A stretch of DNA of 64,000 bases, from contig OX579642.1 in assembly GCA_951230915.1 (NCBI GenBank), positions 13,516,001-13,580,000 on the forward strand, given 5' to 3'. A model generated the notes under the pieces. That model saw nothing but the letters and a program-made list of their open reading frames with translations, ran no database searches and was not told where the DNA came from. Both the position numbers and the translations under genes were made by a program. Of this stretch, positions 1 to 11,480 are shown one piece after another (position 1 is the stretch's first letter; the number at the start of each line of letters is the position of its first letter). Source of the stretch: Antitrichia curtipendula. Taxonomy: Eukaryota > Streptophyta > Bryopsida > Hypnales > Leucodontaceae.

Positions 1-1037
1 CTTCTCCCCCTCTTGCACTTGGATTTGGAAGTTTTGAACACACACATGGGAGGATAATGAATAAGAGATTTAGAGAAGATGTTAGAAATTAGTAGCAACC
101 TATAAAAATTTCTGAGTAGGTTTAGCTCAATTATTGTCACGAGTTTGGAGAAGGTTGGATTGAAGTTCAAGTTAGGAGATGGAACCTAGATTAGGAGCAA
201 CAACTTTGGAGGGTTAGATAAAGAAAACCATAAAGATTTTGAAGATCAAACTTAGAGGGATGGTGTGCCTACAAGCTTGCTTTCCAAAGAGCCTAGGTTT
301 ACTTTATTTGGAGCAAGGACAAGGTAGTCGTGGTGGTTTTAGTCATAGAGGGTTTATTTCCACCTAGATTTTGAGTAGCAACTTTGGTGAAAGAAATTAG
401 AAAATAAATAAATTTGAAAGAGATTTTTAGTGATTTGGTGATTAATCAAATTGGCTTCCCAACAAGACTAGTTTCATGTCGAATGGACCTACGAGAATTG
501 GTGGTGTTCATTTTAGTCACAGAGGGTTTGTTGCCACCAAATTTTTGAGCGTCAACTTTGAGGAAGAAGATTGGGAGGACCACAAGTATTTTAAATCTCA
601 TTTTTGGTGGTCTAGTTCTTAGTCAAATCAAGCTTCTATCAAGCCTAGATTCATGTCAGTTGGAAACATTATAAGGTGGTGGTAGACATTTTAGCAAAAA
701 AAGGCCACACAGGTTTGATACTCTCTTTCTCCCAAACTCTCTTGATGTTATGAGTGGTGAATCTTAGCCATTAGTTAGCAATTGAAGAAGATAGGAAGAT
801 GTTTGCTACCATGGCCCTTGATTGTTAGGAATTTGATGTCAATTCAAGTTTTTTACTTAAACACTCAAGGTAGTTCATAATTGTTTTGATAAATGAATTG
901 AGGATTTAAAGATGCATTGAAGTTATCAAGGTAGCAATTAGTTGAAGTGACCACCTTGAGCTACCCTTAATCTCTAATGCTTTAAGTGATCATAAATAGA
1001 TTGGTAATTTTCATTGATTATCAAATTACATCTCTCC
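1..1037. repeat. Degenerate ~175-185 bp tandem repeat, no gene
   Basis: No credible gene is present. Three diverged copies of a segment recur near positions 190, 374 and 548. Each contains an 'AGC(A/G)(A/T)CAACTTTG'-like core, followed by a phrase like 'TTTTAGTCAYAGAGGGTTT' and then a cytosine-poor AT-rich tail. The spacing of about 175-185 bp resembles plant satellite monomers, but the copies are too diverged and too few to call a centromeric satellite. Confidence 0.45.
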
Positions 1038-1040
1038 TTG

Positions 1041-2362
1041 CACTATAAGAAAACAATTTTTTTTTTTATATTGCAGAAAACATGAGATGGCGTCTTGTTT
1101 GACGCGGAAGTAATCAGCTTAGACGTCTTCTAAAATCCGTTTGAATTGACGGGCAAAAAACGTGCAAAAATCACAAAAAACGCGTCGTTTTCAAGCTTGT
1201 TTTTTCCTGATGTCACACATGACAAGGTGAACAAAGGTCTACAGAGGTTGACATGTGGAGGCCACGTAAGCGCCATGTTAGCGCCACATGCTCGACCACT
1301 GCCACGTCATCTTTTTTTCCATCCATGCCATTGCTGATGTGGTCTTTGACGTGGAGGCAGGAAACTGTGACATGGTCACTAACGTGGAGGCCACGTCAGC
1401 TCATTTTTGTGTCATTTGAATAATTTAATGGTGTTTTTTGAGATGTCAAATTAGACATTTTTTGCATTGTCAAATTACACGTTTTTTCAAACATCAATTG
1501 CTACATATCCTACCTACAAGGCAATATCAATAAAAATTTAATAAAAATTAAAAAAATGAAATGAACAAAAAAAAATTCTAAATTCAACAAAAATTGAAGA
1601 AAACTTACCATCAACCATTAAGAGAATTTTTAATGGCCAAATGAAGGAATTACTTCATTAAAAGTTAATAAAATTGAAGGACAAAGACATTGTATTTATA
1701 TCCATTCTCTGCCCATGGAAAGACAAACAATATGGGATAAGTAGAATATGATTATTTCACTTGTTTACATGTCGGTGTTGTTTTTGACGTGTACATGTTC
1801 TTCTAAACATAGAGATGTTTTTTTAAACATAGAGATGTTGTTTCAGACATCTCGACGTTTTTGTGGACATTTCACTTTGAACACAATTGTTTTTTGATAT
1901 ATCCCATATCAATTGTCTCTCTTTCACCTCCCCACCTGTATAAAGACTATCTGTTTTCATCCATGGAATACATCCATTTTCATCCATCCATTTTTCTTTT
2001 TTTTGGAAAGCATGCCACGTCACTGCCTTTTTTCTAAATTTTTTATATGAGGTCAATATTTTTCCATTGACCGTAGTAATTTTTAGTAATTTATCCATAA
2101 TGAAAATGGACTTCATGCTGACGTGGCAGTCTATGTTTGTTGAGATGTCACAACAAAATATAAGCTTGTTTTTTTAAACATCGTTAAAAACATCTTTGTC
2201 TACGGTGACATCTACTTGTTTTCCAACTTAATCTCACACGTTTTTTGCAACATCAAATCAAATTCACTCTTTTGCACTCGTTCACTGCTTAATGCGTGAC
2301 ATTTTAGCAAACATGGCACGGTTCGGTGCAACGACAGCAAAAACAGGGTTTTCTTATAGTGT
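1041..2362. mobile_element. Non-autonomous CACTA (EnSpm) transposon
   Basis: The element starts CACTATAAGAAAAC at 1041, and the same 14 bases occur as the exact reverse complement ending at 2362. It is flanked by a 3-bp direct repeat TTG (1038-1040 and 2363-2365). CACTA ends, a 3-bp target duplication and this TIR sequence are typical of plant CACTA elements. The interior of about 1.3 kb has no transposase, only short AT-rich and GACGT-containing subterminal stretches. It is therefore a non-autonomous derivative that would need a transposase from elsewhere. The perfect TSD and TIRs imply a fairly recent insertion. Confidence 0.87.
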
Positions 2363-2365
2363 TGG

Positions 2366-2742
2366 TGAGGCTACAATCATATGTTCCATTGTTTTTATTG
2401 TCTTGATGAATGAGTAGAAATCCAATAGAAGTAGTGGTGTTCTTAATGGAATGAACATGATTGAAATAGAGTATGTGGTTAGTGAAAAAGATGCAATGTC
2501 TATTAATAATAAGCTGTAGAAAATTAAAAGAGTCCTTCGGCTATGAATGACAATCAAACCTTGAGGGGTATATAATTGGGATGCCTATAACATCAGCAGT
2601 GTTGGTGCATGATCTCCATGGAAGTTTAGGAGTTGATATAATTCATTGGTTGAATTTGGTTATACTTGTTGTATTTTAGAAGTATAAAAAAATATTGAGT
2701 AAAGTCCGATAGGTTCAACATCTATTAATAATAAACTATATC
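2366..2742. other. AT-rich spacer
   Basis: I see no gene, repeat structure or recognisable element in this stretch between the CACTA element and the next repeat. Confidence 0.4.
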
Positions 2743-3420
2743 TTAACCCCTAAAAGACCAAGGTCATTTTTCTGTCAAAACACACTAAAAATTGTCATTT
2801 CTGTTGCATTCATCCAAGAAAACAAAAAGTATGTATATTTTAGAATCTAATTGTAGGATCTTGTACTTTATTTGTCTAAAATCATGTGGTAAAAATTCAA
2901 TGGAGTTTGTCTGTACAGATTGGAAGATATTAGCATTCAAAGTTGGAAAAAAAAGTTTTTTTTGAACACTAGCATGCAATTTTAGATGACTTTGACTGCT
3001 CTTTGTGGAATTTTTTTGCACTATAGACTTTGAAATTTAAATTCTTTTGTATTGAAGATTGAGTTGAAAGTCTAGGAAAAAAAATTCAAAAGAAAAATGA
3101 TTGTTATCATTCTTTAAAAATTTGTCAAGTAGAAGTAGGTCAAAGATTGAAAGAAAAACTAAATCATTAATAGCTCTAAGATGGGATTGAAACACAATAA
3201 TTCTAATGGTGAGATTATTCTAGCAATCAAACTTAACCTTTTCAAAAAAATTGAAAAATTTGAAGAATTGCATTCAAAAATGAATCCTATCAGTTATTTT
3301 TTTAAAAGATGCCTAGATTGTCTAAAAAACAAGATTGTTCATAACTTTCATTAATGGTCATAGGAACCTGCCCGAAATCCATTTTGTCCTCCAACGGGAC
3401 AATGGTCCTTTAGGGATTAA
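2743..3420 (+). repeat. Dispersed repeat R2, copy 1
   Basis: It begins TTAACCCCTAAAAGACC and ends GGTCCTTTAGGGATTAA, an imperfect inverted terminal repeat. The interior contains the family's core, an 'AGGATCTTGTA...' phrase followed by a '...GTGGTAAAAATT...' phrase and 'ATTAGCATTCAAA'. Other copies lie at 17398-18033, 31708-32628, 40892-41840 (inverted) and 50623-51562. No coding capacity is visible. It is probably a non-autonomous DNA element, but the superfamily is not clear. Confidence 0.55.
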
Positions 3421-3821
3421 AATCTAAGGTGGAATCTATTGTTTGAAAAAATAGGCTAGGTATACTTCCCTTTGATCTCTTGATTCTCTTCTAGGGGCAT
3501 TTTTTGCCACGCTAGTGAAAAACACTCATAATTTGTTTTGGAAAAATGTTGGATTTTTGAATGCAACCATATCTAGCCCAGCATATGTAGAGATTCAATA
3601 ATACAAGAGGTAAGATGCATTACTTCCAATTAAAATAAATGCATCATTTATTGTGTAAAAGGTTATTACCCATAAAATGCATACAACTCCGTATACATAT
3701 ATATATAAGACCTTGTATATAATACATATAAATATTATATATCAATATATGTGTAAAAAATTTAAATCATGTGTACACATACTTATGTACATTGTCTAAA
3801 TAAATACCATATAAATTGTAT
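3421..3821. other. AT-rich flank of element A
   Basis: No gene. The last 170 bp are TA-rich with repeated 'TATATA' and 'ATAAAT' steps, and resemble the TA-rich part of repeat R1 near 38830-39180. Element A may therefore have inserted into an R1 copy, whose other half would begin at 23645. Confidence 0.35.
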
Positions 3822-3829
3822 ACAATATA
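3822..3829. repeat. Left target-site duplication of element A
   Basis: ACAATATA directly precedes the CAGGGTTGTC terminus. An identical 8-mer directly follows the inverted terminus at 23637-23644. Eight bases is the normal hAT target duplication. Confidence 0.9.
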
Positions 3830-3849
3830 CAGGGTTGTCTATCCGGACG

Positions 3850-4376
3850 TGACGTGGGCTTTTCATGTCCAGATGTCATGACGCGTCCGTCCTGACGCGT
3901 CACAGCCCGTCGCCGATATTGACGGGACCATCCGGAGCGCGGATGAAGTCTGTCCATTCTGCAACGGCGTCGGGCCGTCTCCTGTACGGTGACTCCGTCG
4001 CCAAATGGACATCCGTCTCTTGGACGGAGAGCCCGTCTGTGGACAAAGAGGCCGTCCGTTGGACGGAGAGTGGGTCGCTGGACGGTAAGCCATCCTCTGG
4101 ACGGAGAGTCTGTCGCTGGACGGTAAGCCGTCCTCTGGACGGAGACTCCGTCGTTGGACGGTAAGCCGTCCTTTGGACGGAGAGCCCGTCTCTGGATGGA
4201 ATTCTCGTCTCTAGGACGGTAATCCATCCCTTGGACGGCCTCTCCGTCCTCTGGACGGGAAACCGTCCCGTCCCCTGGACCGGAATATCACAGGACAAGA
4301 CAGTCGCCGCTTGGACGGTTTCGTTGGCAAGGCTGCGGGTTTAGGGTCCACCCCATCAGCCGTCACTCCGTCTAGC
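3850..4376. repeat. GGACGG block A1 (left subterminal array)
   Basis: This is a GC-rich stretch in an AT-rich context. Between about 4020 and 4200 it resolves into 19-bp units such as GGACGGTAAGCCGTCCTCT, alternating with GGACGGAGA-type units. Most units hold GGACGG near one end and CCGTC near the other, so each is a small imperfect palindrome. It lies between the element terminus and the transposase gene and is about 264 bp upstream of the ATG. It is likely a transposase or host-factor binding array, a promoter module, or both. ORFs read through it are artefacts of the repeat. Confidence 0.8.
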
Positions 4377-4377
4377 T

Positions 4378-4424
4378 GGGTTTAGGGTTTAGGGTTTTAG
4401 GGAGGGCTTCAAGGTGTATATTAA
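4378..4424 (+). promoter_or_regulatory. Candidate transposase promoter: telomere-like motif plus TATA
   Basis: Three GGGTTTAGGG-type units (4378-4402) match the plant telo-box motif. They are followed by GTGTATATTAAGG, with a TATA-like core at about 4417-4424. The position is just downstream of block A1 and about 220 bp before the transposase ATG. The role is inferred from motif and position only. Confidence 0.4.
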
Positions 4425-4535
4425 GGACTTCTGCCTATTCAAGATTACTTTCCCTTGCTAATTTTGCCTTTCCTGACTTGGTTGGAGTACAACCATTGCG
4501 GTAGAGCGAAGTCCAAGAAGAGTGTGTTGTGGTGG

Positions 4536-4559
4536 CACTTGTTGTGAGAGCAACAAGTG
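4536..4559. other. Perfect 9-bp hairpin in the transposase leader
   Basis: CACTTGTTG (4536-4544) and CAACAAGTG (4551-4559) are exact complements around a 6-base loop. It lies upstream of the ATG, in what is probably an exon or intron of the 5' leader. A pyrimidine-rich tract ending TGCAG at about 4605-4612 looks like a splice acceptor. Function unknown. Confidence 0.5.
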
Positions 4560-4639
4560 TTGTTTCCACATCACATTTCAAACAGAATACTAATCTTTTT
4601 TTTGGTGCAGGGGCAGGTAAAGGAGGACAGATAAGAGCA

Positions 4640-7600
4640 ATGGGTGGAACAAGATCACAGTGGGAACCTTGGTACACACTACAGCCAGATGGAAAAGTTG
4701 TTTGCAAGTTTTGCAAAGCTTTGCTAAGCTATCGAAAGGATCGGTTGCTTTTCCATTTGGGATATAGACGAAATGACACCCTCCTTGGAGTGAGAACGTG
4801 CATTAAAGTCAATGCAGCCATGAAGGTAATGTTTTTTAATTGTGGAGGACATATACCTACGGACACTTCGCATGGAACTGGACGCAACGTGGAAGTGATA
4901 TTACCATCAACGATACTACCAAGTGTAGTACGTGGTGAGCAACAACATGATGCTTCAATCTCGGCAAACGATGGAGGAGAAAACACTGGGGGGCAAAGCT
5001 CTCAAGTACGATCATCGGAGGCGCCCAACCCTAGTTTGACCCACAGTCGATCGATGAGGCAACTGTCTCTACAAGAAGGACTGGACGCATCAAACAAGCA
5101 AGTACTTGACAAAAAGTGGGCTAAGTTTTTCTATGAAGCCAATATACCATTCAATGTAGTGAGGCATCTTGCTTTTCTGGATGCAGTGAAATCAACATCG
5201 GAATCAAGAGTTGGCTACAAACCTCCAGCGTACCATGCACTTCGTACAAAGCTCATAAAATCTACAAAAGACGAAGTGGCAGCAATTGTAGCAGAGAAGA
5301 CGAGGACACCAATCCACAAATATGGCGTTACAATATGCTCTGATGGATGGGACAACGTTACACATCGACCATTGATGAATGTCATGTTGGCATGTACAAG
5401 TGGAGAGGTTTTTCTTGGATCGATAGACACAACAGGCGAATGCAAAGATGCTACTTACGTGGCTAATTGCATGGGTGATTACATTGACGAGGTAGGGGCA
5501 CAGAACGTGGTACAAGTTTGTACAGACAATGCAGCAAACATGTTGGCCGCTGGCACTCTATTACTTTGTAGATTTCCACACATATATTTTCAAGGGTGTT
5601 CAGCACATGCACTTGACCTTCTACTTGAAGATTGGAGAAAACAAGATTGGATTACAAGTATGGTCAAGAAAGCCAAGTCAATTGTGAAATACATTCGAAC
5701 GCATCACATGCCACTTGCAATCTTTCGACGACATTCTCCTAATCACGTTTTGAAAAATCCCGTTCAAACACGCTTTGCTACCATGTTCCTCATGATCGAA
5801 CGTTTGGTGGAGGTGAGGGAAGCAATAGAATTGACAGTCCACGATCCGCAGTGGAATGAGTACACGCGGAGATTGGCATCCAATCAAAAGCAAAGAAAAG
5901 CTAACGATGTGCGATGATATGTGCGAACGGATGAATTTTGGAGGAAATGTTTGAACTTTGTGCACATAGTGGAGCCCGTGTTGATTGCTCTTCGAGAGTT
6001 TGATGGCAAGCACCCGTGCTTAGACAAGGCATGGCTTGTAATGAAAAAGGTGGAAAAGCATGTTTTATCTTTGGAGGATCTACCATTTTCATTAGAGCGG
6101 AGATATGCAATTTCTGCCACCAATGATTTCTACAAGCGTTGGGACATGCTCAGGACAGATTTGCATTACGCTGGGGCTCTATTGAATCCCTTTTTACTTG
6201 ACGAAGTCATGCTAATGGATGATAATGAGGCAAGAGAAGCCATATTGAGAGTTTTGCGCAAATTGGCTGTTGGAGATCAAGCATTTGCTTCAGCTTTGTC
6301 TGAGTACCAAGCATTTAGAGATTGGCGAGGCATTTTCGGTGAACTTCCTGATGTTAACACCTTGAATTTGCAGCCTCACGAATGGTAGGACCTTCTCGGA
6401 GCCAGTGCTCGTACACTTGCACCGATTGCCAGAAAGATCCTCGCGCAAGTGTGTTCTGCATCGTCCTGTGAACGCAATTGGAGCATGTATTTGTTTGTCC
6501 ACAACAAATCACGCAATAGATTGACATCAGAGCATGCTGAGGAATTGGTTTACATTTATACCAATTCCAAGACTCTTAGAGAAAGGGCTGCAGCAAATCC
6601 AACAAGGTGATATACTGAAAACATGATGTCAGAGGATTCCATGACAGATGAATCTGATGGTCTAGACCGTGGTTCGGTTCTCTCTGATCCCAATGATGAC
6701 GATTCAGATGATAGTTCCAATGACGACGATGAGCCACCGTTTGATAGATTTCGTAGGGCGGGAGGAGTGCGTCCTCTAATTGATGCATCCGTATTTGACT
6801 TTGAAGAGGGGGATAACAACGACAATGTATACGAGGGACATCAAGGAAGTCCACCACGAATGCCACAAACGTGGAATGCTGGGCCAAGTGGGGGCAATAC
6901 AAATGAGGACGTTGTGGCACCGAGACCACTAAGTCCAGACCCTATGGATGTACAAGTTGATGCCACAATAGAAAGAGATGGTGTTGACGTTCAAAGAGGA
7001 CGTGAAGAAGACGTAGTAGTACCACCGTCATTGCCCATGAGGACTACCCGCAGTGAAGGGCCCCCTCAAGCTGGAGAAGCACATATGGCCCCTCCAAATC
7101 GAGTCTCGGTTGCACAAAGGCAAATGCCAATATTGGAAAATCTACAAATCCAAAGTTCATCAAGGCCATCTAGTTTCGACGTCCGTCCACACGAACCAAT
7201 TTCGTTGATAGGTACACGATTGGCTGGTATGGTGTCACAGCGTGTGACTAGAAATACGACTTCATTGCGGCCACCTGTACATGCCAATAATCGAAGGAAG
7301 CGTCCACAACCACAAGGTACTACTAGTGAACGTGTGAGTAGTAGAACGCGTAGAAGGCTGAGGAGGGAAGAAGCGGCTTCCCAACCATTTTTAAGAGAAG
7401 TTCAAACAGGAGGACCCAATATAGATGGCATTATGGACGCAATGGGCCAACGACCTCTTCGGACGTTGTCTTCTATAGCTCGACCACAACGAAACCGCAA
7501 TTCCGAGGCCTCCAGCGAAAGTGGTAGTGTACCATCCAATGATGATGGTGAATCCATTGGTGGTACTATAGGTGAAGATGGTGAGGTTCCAGGAGATAGT

Positions 7601-7720
7601 GATTACAGGGGGCCGGTGCCTCGACAAGGTCCACTCGAAGAAATGGGTGGTAGTGAACCAATAGTACAAGAAGCAAATGCAAATACTTCTATGCGCATTC
7701 TTAGGCATGGAAGACGTTGA
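4640..7720 (+). pseudogene. hAT transposase of element A (three in-frame stops)
   Basis: This would be the transposase that cuts and pastes element A. ATG at 4640 is chosen because it follows a splice-acceptor-like site and opens directly onto a zinc-finger region. From there one frame stays aligned for 1,026 codons, broken only by TGA at 5915, TAG at 6386 and TGA at 6608. Visible parts are a BED-like finger (CKFC at residues 22-25, His39); a DUF659-type core with SDGW (Asp235), CTDNA (Asp296) and CSAH (Cys320, His323); and the hAT C-terminal dimerisation motif SSCERNWS (about 607-614). A long acidic, basic and low-complexity tail follows. The related gene at 58504-61817 aligns without gaps across the stops. 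It has Trp where this copy has the 6386 and 6608 stops, which shows they are mutations. Likely inactive. Confidence 0.88.
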
Positions 7721-8997
7721 ATGTTTTTGAAAAGACAATAGGGTCTTCATGTTTTCAAATTCAATAGTTTTAGCGGCTCAATACCTTGCATATTGAAATC
7801 AGCATTAATATGAAATATGACTTTTGTTCCTTTCATTCTCATAGAACTGTCTTTTCTCTTGCATTTGCCTCAACATACGGAAAAAATGTTTTTTACAACA
7901 TCTAACCGTAAGATTTTATACTTCACATGTTTTTTATCACGTGGTAAAAATTTCATGAAGTTTGACCGAATAGATTGAAAGATATTAGCATTCAAACTTG
8001 GAAAAACTAGTTTTCTGAATGCTAGCTTTGTAATTTCAGATTAACTTTCACTGAGTGTGATTTATGGAAAATTGGGCCTTCGGAGCACTATTGTTTTTGA
8101 ATTATTTTTTGAATATTCAAGAATCAAGGTCAAAATTTGAAAGAATTATTGCAATTGGAAACTATGTTTGCAATCCAAATAACACAGTGTGGTGTTTTTT
8201 TCATCTATGTTTTCTTTTTTTCAAATTTCATTAAAATTAAAATTATAAAACTATGTTTTGTGTTCATTCATTCATTTATGGCCCTAGTTTCAGATTATTC
8301 TCATACATATTATAATTGATAAAATTTGATTTCCACGTTTAGCTTTATAAAATCACAATAAAATCAATTTTCCATTGAAATTTCTGGAAAAAAAAAGCAT
8401 AAATAGAAAATGAATTCTTACGTATGTTGAAAACTATTAAAATATTATGCTGATTTTCAATAAAAATATAAATTTGGTTTGATAGTCAAATTTGACTTCA
8501 AGCTTTTCTTTGTGGTTGTTTACTAGTTTTGGGCATGAAAAATTAAATAAACAATTGAAAATTTTTCTGACTAGAAATCTCTATTGATATTTGTACCTCT
8601 TTTAAAAAACTAAAAATTTAGAATCTCTTGAATTGTTTTTTCTATTTTTACTTATTTATGGCATGAAGTGCAACAAAAATGTTGACAATTACAATTTTGC
8701 ACAAAACTAATTGAAATTTCTTGTAGTGATATACAATTCAAAGTTTTTAGTACTAAAGATATAAGATGTGTGCTTACACGCAATTTAAATGATAAAGTTA
8801 GGGAAGACAAGAAATTTTTTACAACTCAATGTTTAGGTAAAATACGTTTATAACTTTATATAAACCAAAATGAGTACAAAATGCATTGAAGCCACAAAGT
8901 GTGCTACATTGCTATGGATGTCCTCAAGCCCATACTATAATAACTGCATCTACTAAATAAACACTAATTTTGCAACTACATGGTAATACACTATTAT
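7721..8997. other. AT-rich spacer with an R2 fragment
   Basis: No gene. About 7880-8050 matches the internal core of repeat R2 (the 'CACGTGGTAAAAATTTCA' and 'ATTAGCATTCAAACTTGG' phrases), but I see no R2 termini. The rest is featureless AT-rich DNA between the 3' ends of the convergent transposase and kinase-like genes. Confidence 0.4.
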
Positions 8998-10659
8998 CTA
9001 ATCTTCATTGTGCGCCTGCTTTTCTTGAAGGTCTTGTTCTTTGCAGGCCTCGCGGTAGCAATCCATGGGTGGTGTCCAAAACGTTGGAGCACCACTTAGA
9101 CGTTGCACGACTCCAGTCACCGAGCGTCGTTGTAGTGGCTCCACCTTGTACAATTCATCCAACATGGTTTGAAACGTACCAAGTGCCGTAAGGTCCGGAA
9201 TCATATCTATATTTCCGCAATCTTTTTTCCATACCTTCATAGCCAATTTCCCTATGGAGTATCCGTCCGTGTGTATACTAACACACGGTGGCTTAATCCT
9301 GCGAGTAGGAGATGATGAAGTTCCTGTCTCTCCAATCAAGTACATTAACTCAGGAGCCACCCACCAACGTTGCGCTCGGGTTGCCTGAAACTTCCTTGGA
9401 CAATTGAATTGGTAAAGAGAAGGGGTTTCTTCGTTGATGCGGCTACCCATTCCCCAATCACATAGACCAATCCACACGGTTCTTCCATCATCATTTGGAA
9501 AATGAAGCATAATGTTCTCCGGTGTGATGTCGTTGTGCAATACAGAGCACTGTTGCATTGCATCCACAATGCAAATCATCGCCCACGCAAGTTCAGTGCG
9601 CTTGCGTCTATATGCCATGAGTCGTTTGGCTTCTTGCATTGATTAGGGAGTTGCATGGTAAGCCAACTCCCCAATTTCATCTGGATCTCGGTTCTTCTCA
9701 TCAAGGGTAAACATGGCGCCGAGAGTACCGCCATTCTACCATTGCAAATAACACTCCATGGTCATGTCATTTATAGCAAAGAATTTGATGACCCCTGGAT
9801 GCTCGCACGGACATACCAATGCCTTGATGGACAACTTCTCCCTGAACTTCTTCAATTCATCCACGCGCAAGGCTGACTTCCCAGCTAATTCCATATTCTC
9901 GGGAATATGTTTTGAATTTTGGACACATACTTTGCGCACTCTCCCATGCCCCCCTTGTTTGCTATGGCCAGACAAAGGAACCACCACCACTCCTCTTTCA
10001 AGGAAAACCACTCCTCCTGCAGCTTGTTGACCAAAGGCCAAGTTCTGACTTCGTTGAAACCACGGAGCGGAACGGATGTTGCTTGAAGATAATCCATGCA
10101 CTGCATCATGCCACCAATACACCTTCTTGTGCAACAAACTCAATGCTTGTTGTCTGGGCACTACACTCTTCTCAAAGCCTTTTATTTTTTCCACAACTTG
10201 GGCAAGGTTGAAGATACACGTTTGCACTTGTGACTCCAACCAATGATCGAAGCATTCTTTCGTGCGGTCTTCATGCCACTCATCCGCGCTCATTGTTGTC
10301 TAGAACATGTGGTGGAACTTTTGTTTAATTTTATCCACTCCCTGTAATCCGCATGAGACGTATGTTGAGTTCAACTGCAAAATCGAATACTGATCAAAAA
10401 ATTCCAACGCCACTTCATATAGTTTTTGCGTTGCACCCTTGCTTGGCCACTTCTCTGGATTTGTAGCCTTGTGCCTCCTTCGTTGTTTTTTCTTCCCCTT
10501 CGAAGACTCTCCGCCTCCCACAGCAGCTATAGACCCTTCTGCAGCTACGGCCTTTGAAATGGGCTCTGGTGATTCCGCATCCGGGTCCATAACCGGTGCA
10601 TTTCCAACACCTGTCCACCAATCATCAACCTTTCTCTTCGAGAAATCGCGACCAGCCAT
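8998..10659 (-). pseudogene. Kinase-like cargo gene of element A (three in-frame stops)
   Basis: This is a divergent eukaryotic protein-kinase-like protein of 553 codons from ATG 10659. One frame is broken by TAG 10302-10300, TAG 9738-9736 and TAA 9645-9643, with no frameshift. The N-terminal ~230 residues are basic and helical, without a recognised domain. The kinase-like part has a glycine loop GGHGRV (236-241), a lysine in ELAGK (~261), and the catalytic loop HND...N (HND 375-377, Asn382). DWG replaces DFG (401-403), APE is at 435-437 and DGYSIG at ~464-469. Lysine, both aspartates and the asparagine are kept, so the ancestor may have been active; the HRD and DFG variants are unusual. The relative at 51906-53390 reads Trp at the 9738 stop. 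Its 5' end faces GGACGG block A2. Substrate unknown. Confidence 0.8.
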
Positions 10660-10860
10660 CGTGACAGTAACAAGTAACAAATAATCAAAATGAAAGGAAT
10701 TAGGAATTCGGCTTCTACAAAGTGAAAAACCGCCCCCCTTATTCCTCAAAACAGCCTCTACCCAGCACCCACGCTCGCAAGCAAGGACTGCAACCAATCC
10801 AAGACAAGAGAGCACTGTTAGAGTAGGAGAGACTGTGGCGAAAGTACCCTAAAAACAGTC

Positions 10861-10880
10861 TTATATACCCATTTCACGTG
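10861..10880 (-). promoter_or_regulatory. Candidate promoter of the kinase-like gene (TATA plus G-box)
   Basis: On the minus strand CACGTG (10875-10880) is followed seven bases on by TATATAA (10867-10861), about 200 bases before the ATG at 10659. CACGTG is the plant G-box and the spacing to the TATA box is natural. The G-box lies exactly at the edge of a small inserted fold-back element, so the upstream array has been pushed away by about 200 bp. Confidence 0.55.
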
Positions 10881-11084
10881 GCCGGGGTGAACTGACCCCC
10901 TCGCTCGGCCCTCCGGGCCGACCCTGTTTTCCGCACCATTCCATTTTTGCAAATTATGAATTCATAAAGACCCCTAATTAGTTCAATCACATCAATAATA
11001 ACCCTGGATCGGCCAAAAAGAGAGGGCTTTTTTTTACATGCATCCCTGGTAAGGCCGAGCGAGGGGGTCAATCCACCCCAATCA
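10881..11084. mobile_element. Candidate 204-bp fold-back element (MITE)
   Basis: A 27-bp inverted repeat (10884-10910 and 11053-11079, two mismatches) has a core of GACCCCCTCGCTCGGCC. It is flanked by near-identical 8-mers TTCACGTG (10873-10880) and TTCACGTC (11085-11092). This fits a small hAT-type MITE nested in element A. The 7/8 flank match could also be chance. Confidence 0.5.
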
Positions 11085-11092
11085 TTCACGTC

Positions 11093-11480
11093 GACGGACA
11101 GGCCATCGAGAGGATGAACAAAGCGTCCAGGGCCGTCCAAGGCGTCCAGAGGACGGGATGGCCGTCCAGAGGGCCAAGCCGTCCAGGGGCCAAGCCGTCC
11201 AGCCCGTGGACTGGCCGTCGAGAGGACGGGAAGGCCGTCCAGGGGGGAAGACCGTCTAGCCCACGGACTGCTTGGCCTGAGAGGACGGGAAGGCCGTCCA
11301 CGGAGGGAGACCGTCTAGCCTGCGGACTGCTTGGCATGAGGACGGGAAGGCCGTCCAGCCCGCGGACTAGCCATCCAGGGGGCCAAGCCGTCCAGCCCGC
11401 GAACTGGCCGTCGAGAGGACGGGAAGACTTTCGAGAGACGGGAAGGCCGTCGAGAGGGCGGGAAGGTCGTCGAGCGGGCC
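11093..11480. repeat. GGACGG block A2, upstream of the kinase-like gene
   Basis: Irregular units of about 20 bp are built from GGCCGTC(C/G)AGAGGACGGGA and GCCAAGCCGTCCAG variants, in a sharply GC-rich island. Without the inserted MITE the block would start about 220 bp upstream of the kinase-like ATG. Proline- and arginine-rich ORFs on either strand here are repeat artefacts. Confidence 0.75.

Noticed and set aside
1146..1337. Short plus-strand ORF inside the CACTA element
   Set aside because: 63 codons, low quality, no similarity to CACTA proteins; the element is non-coding.
3796..4298. Arginine- and proline-rich ORFs on both strands in block A1
   Set aside because: They follow the repeat period in several frames at once and lack any non-repeat sequence, so they are shadows of the GGACGG units. 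The same holds for ORFs in 11086-11518, 13984-14500, 53463-54200 and 58073-58432.
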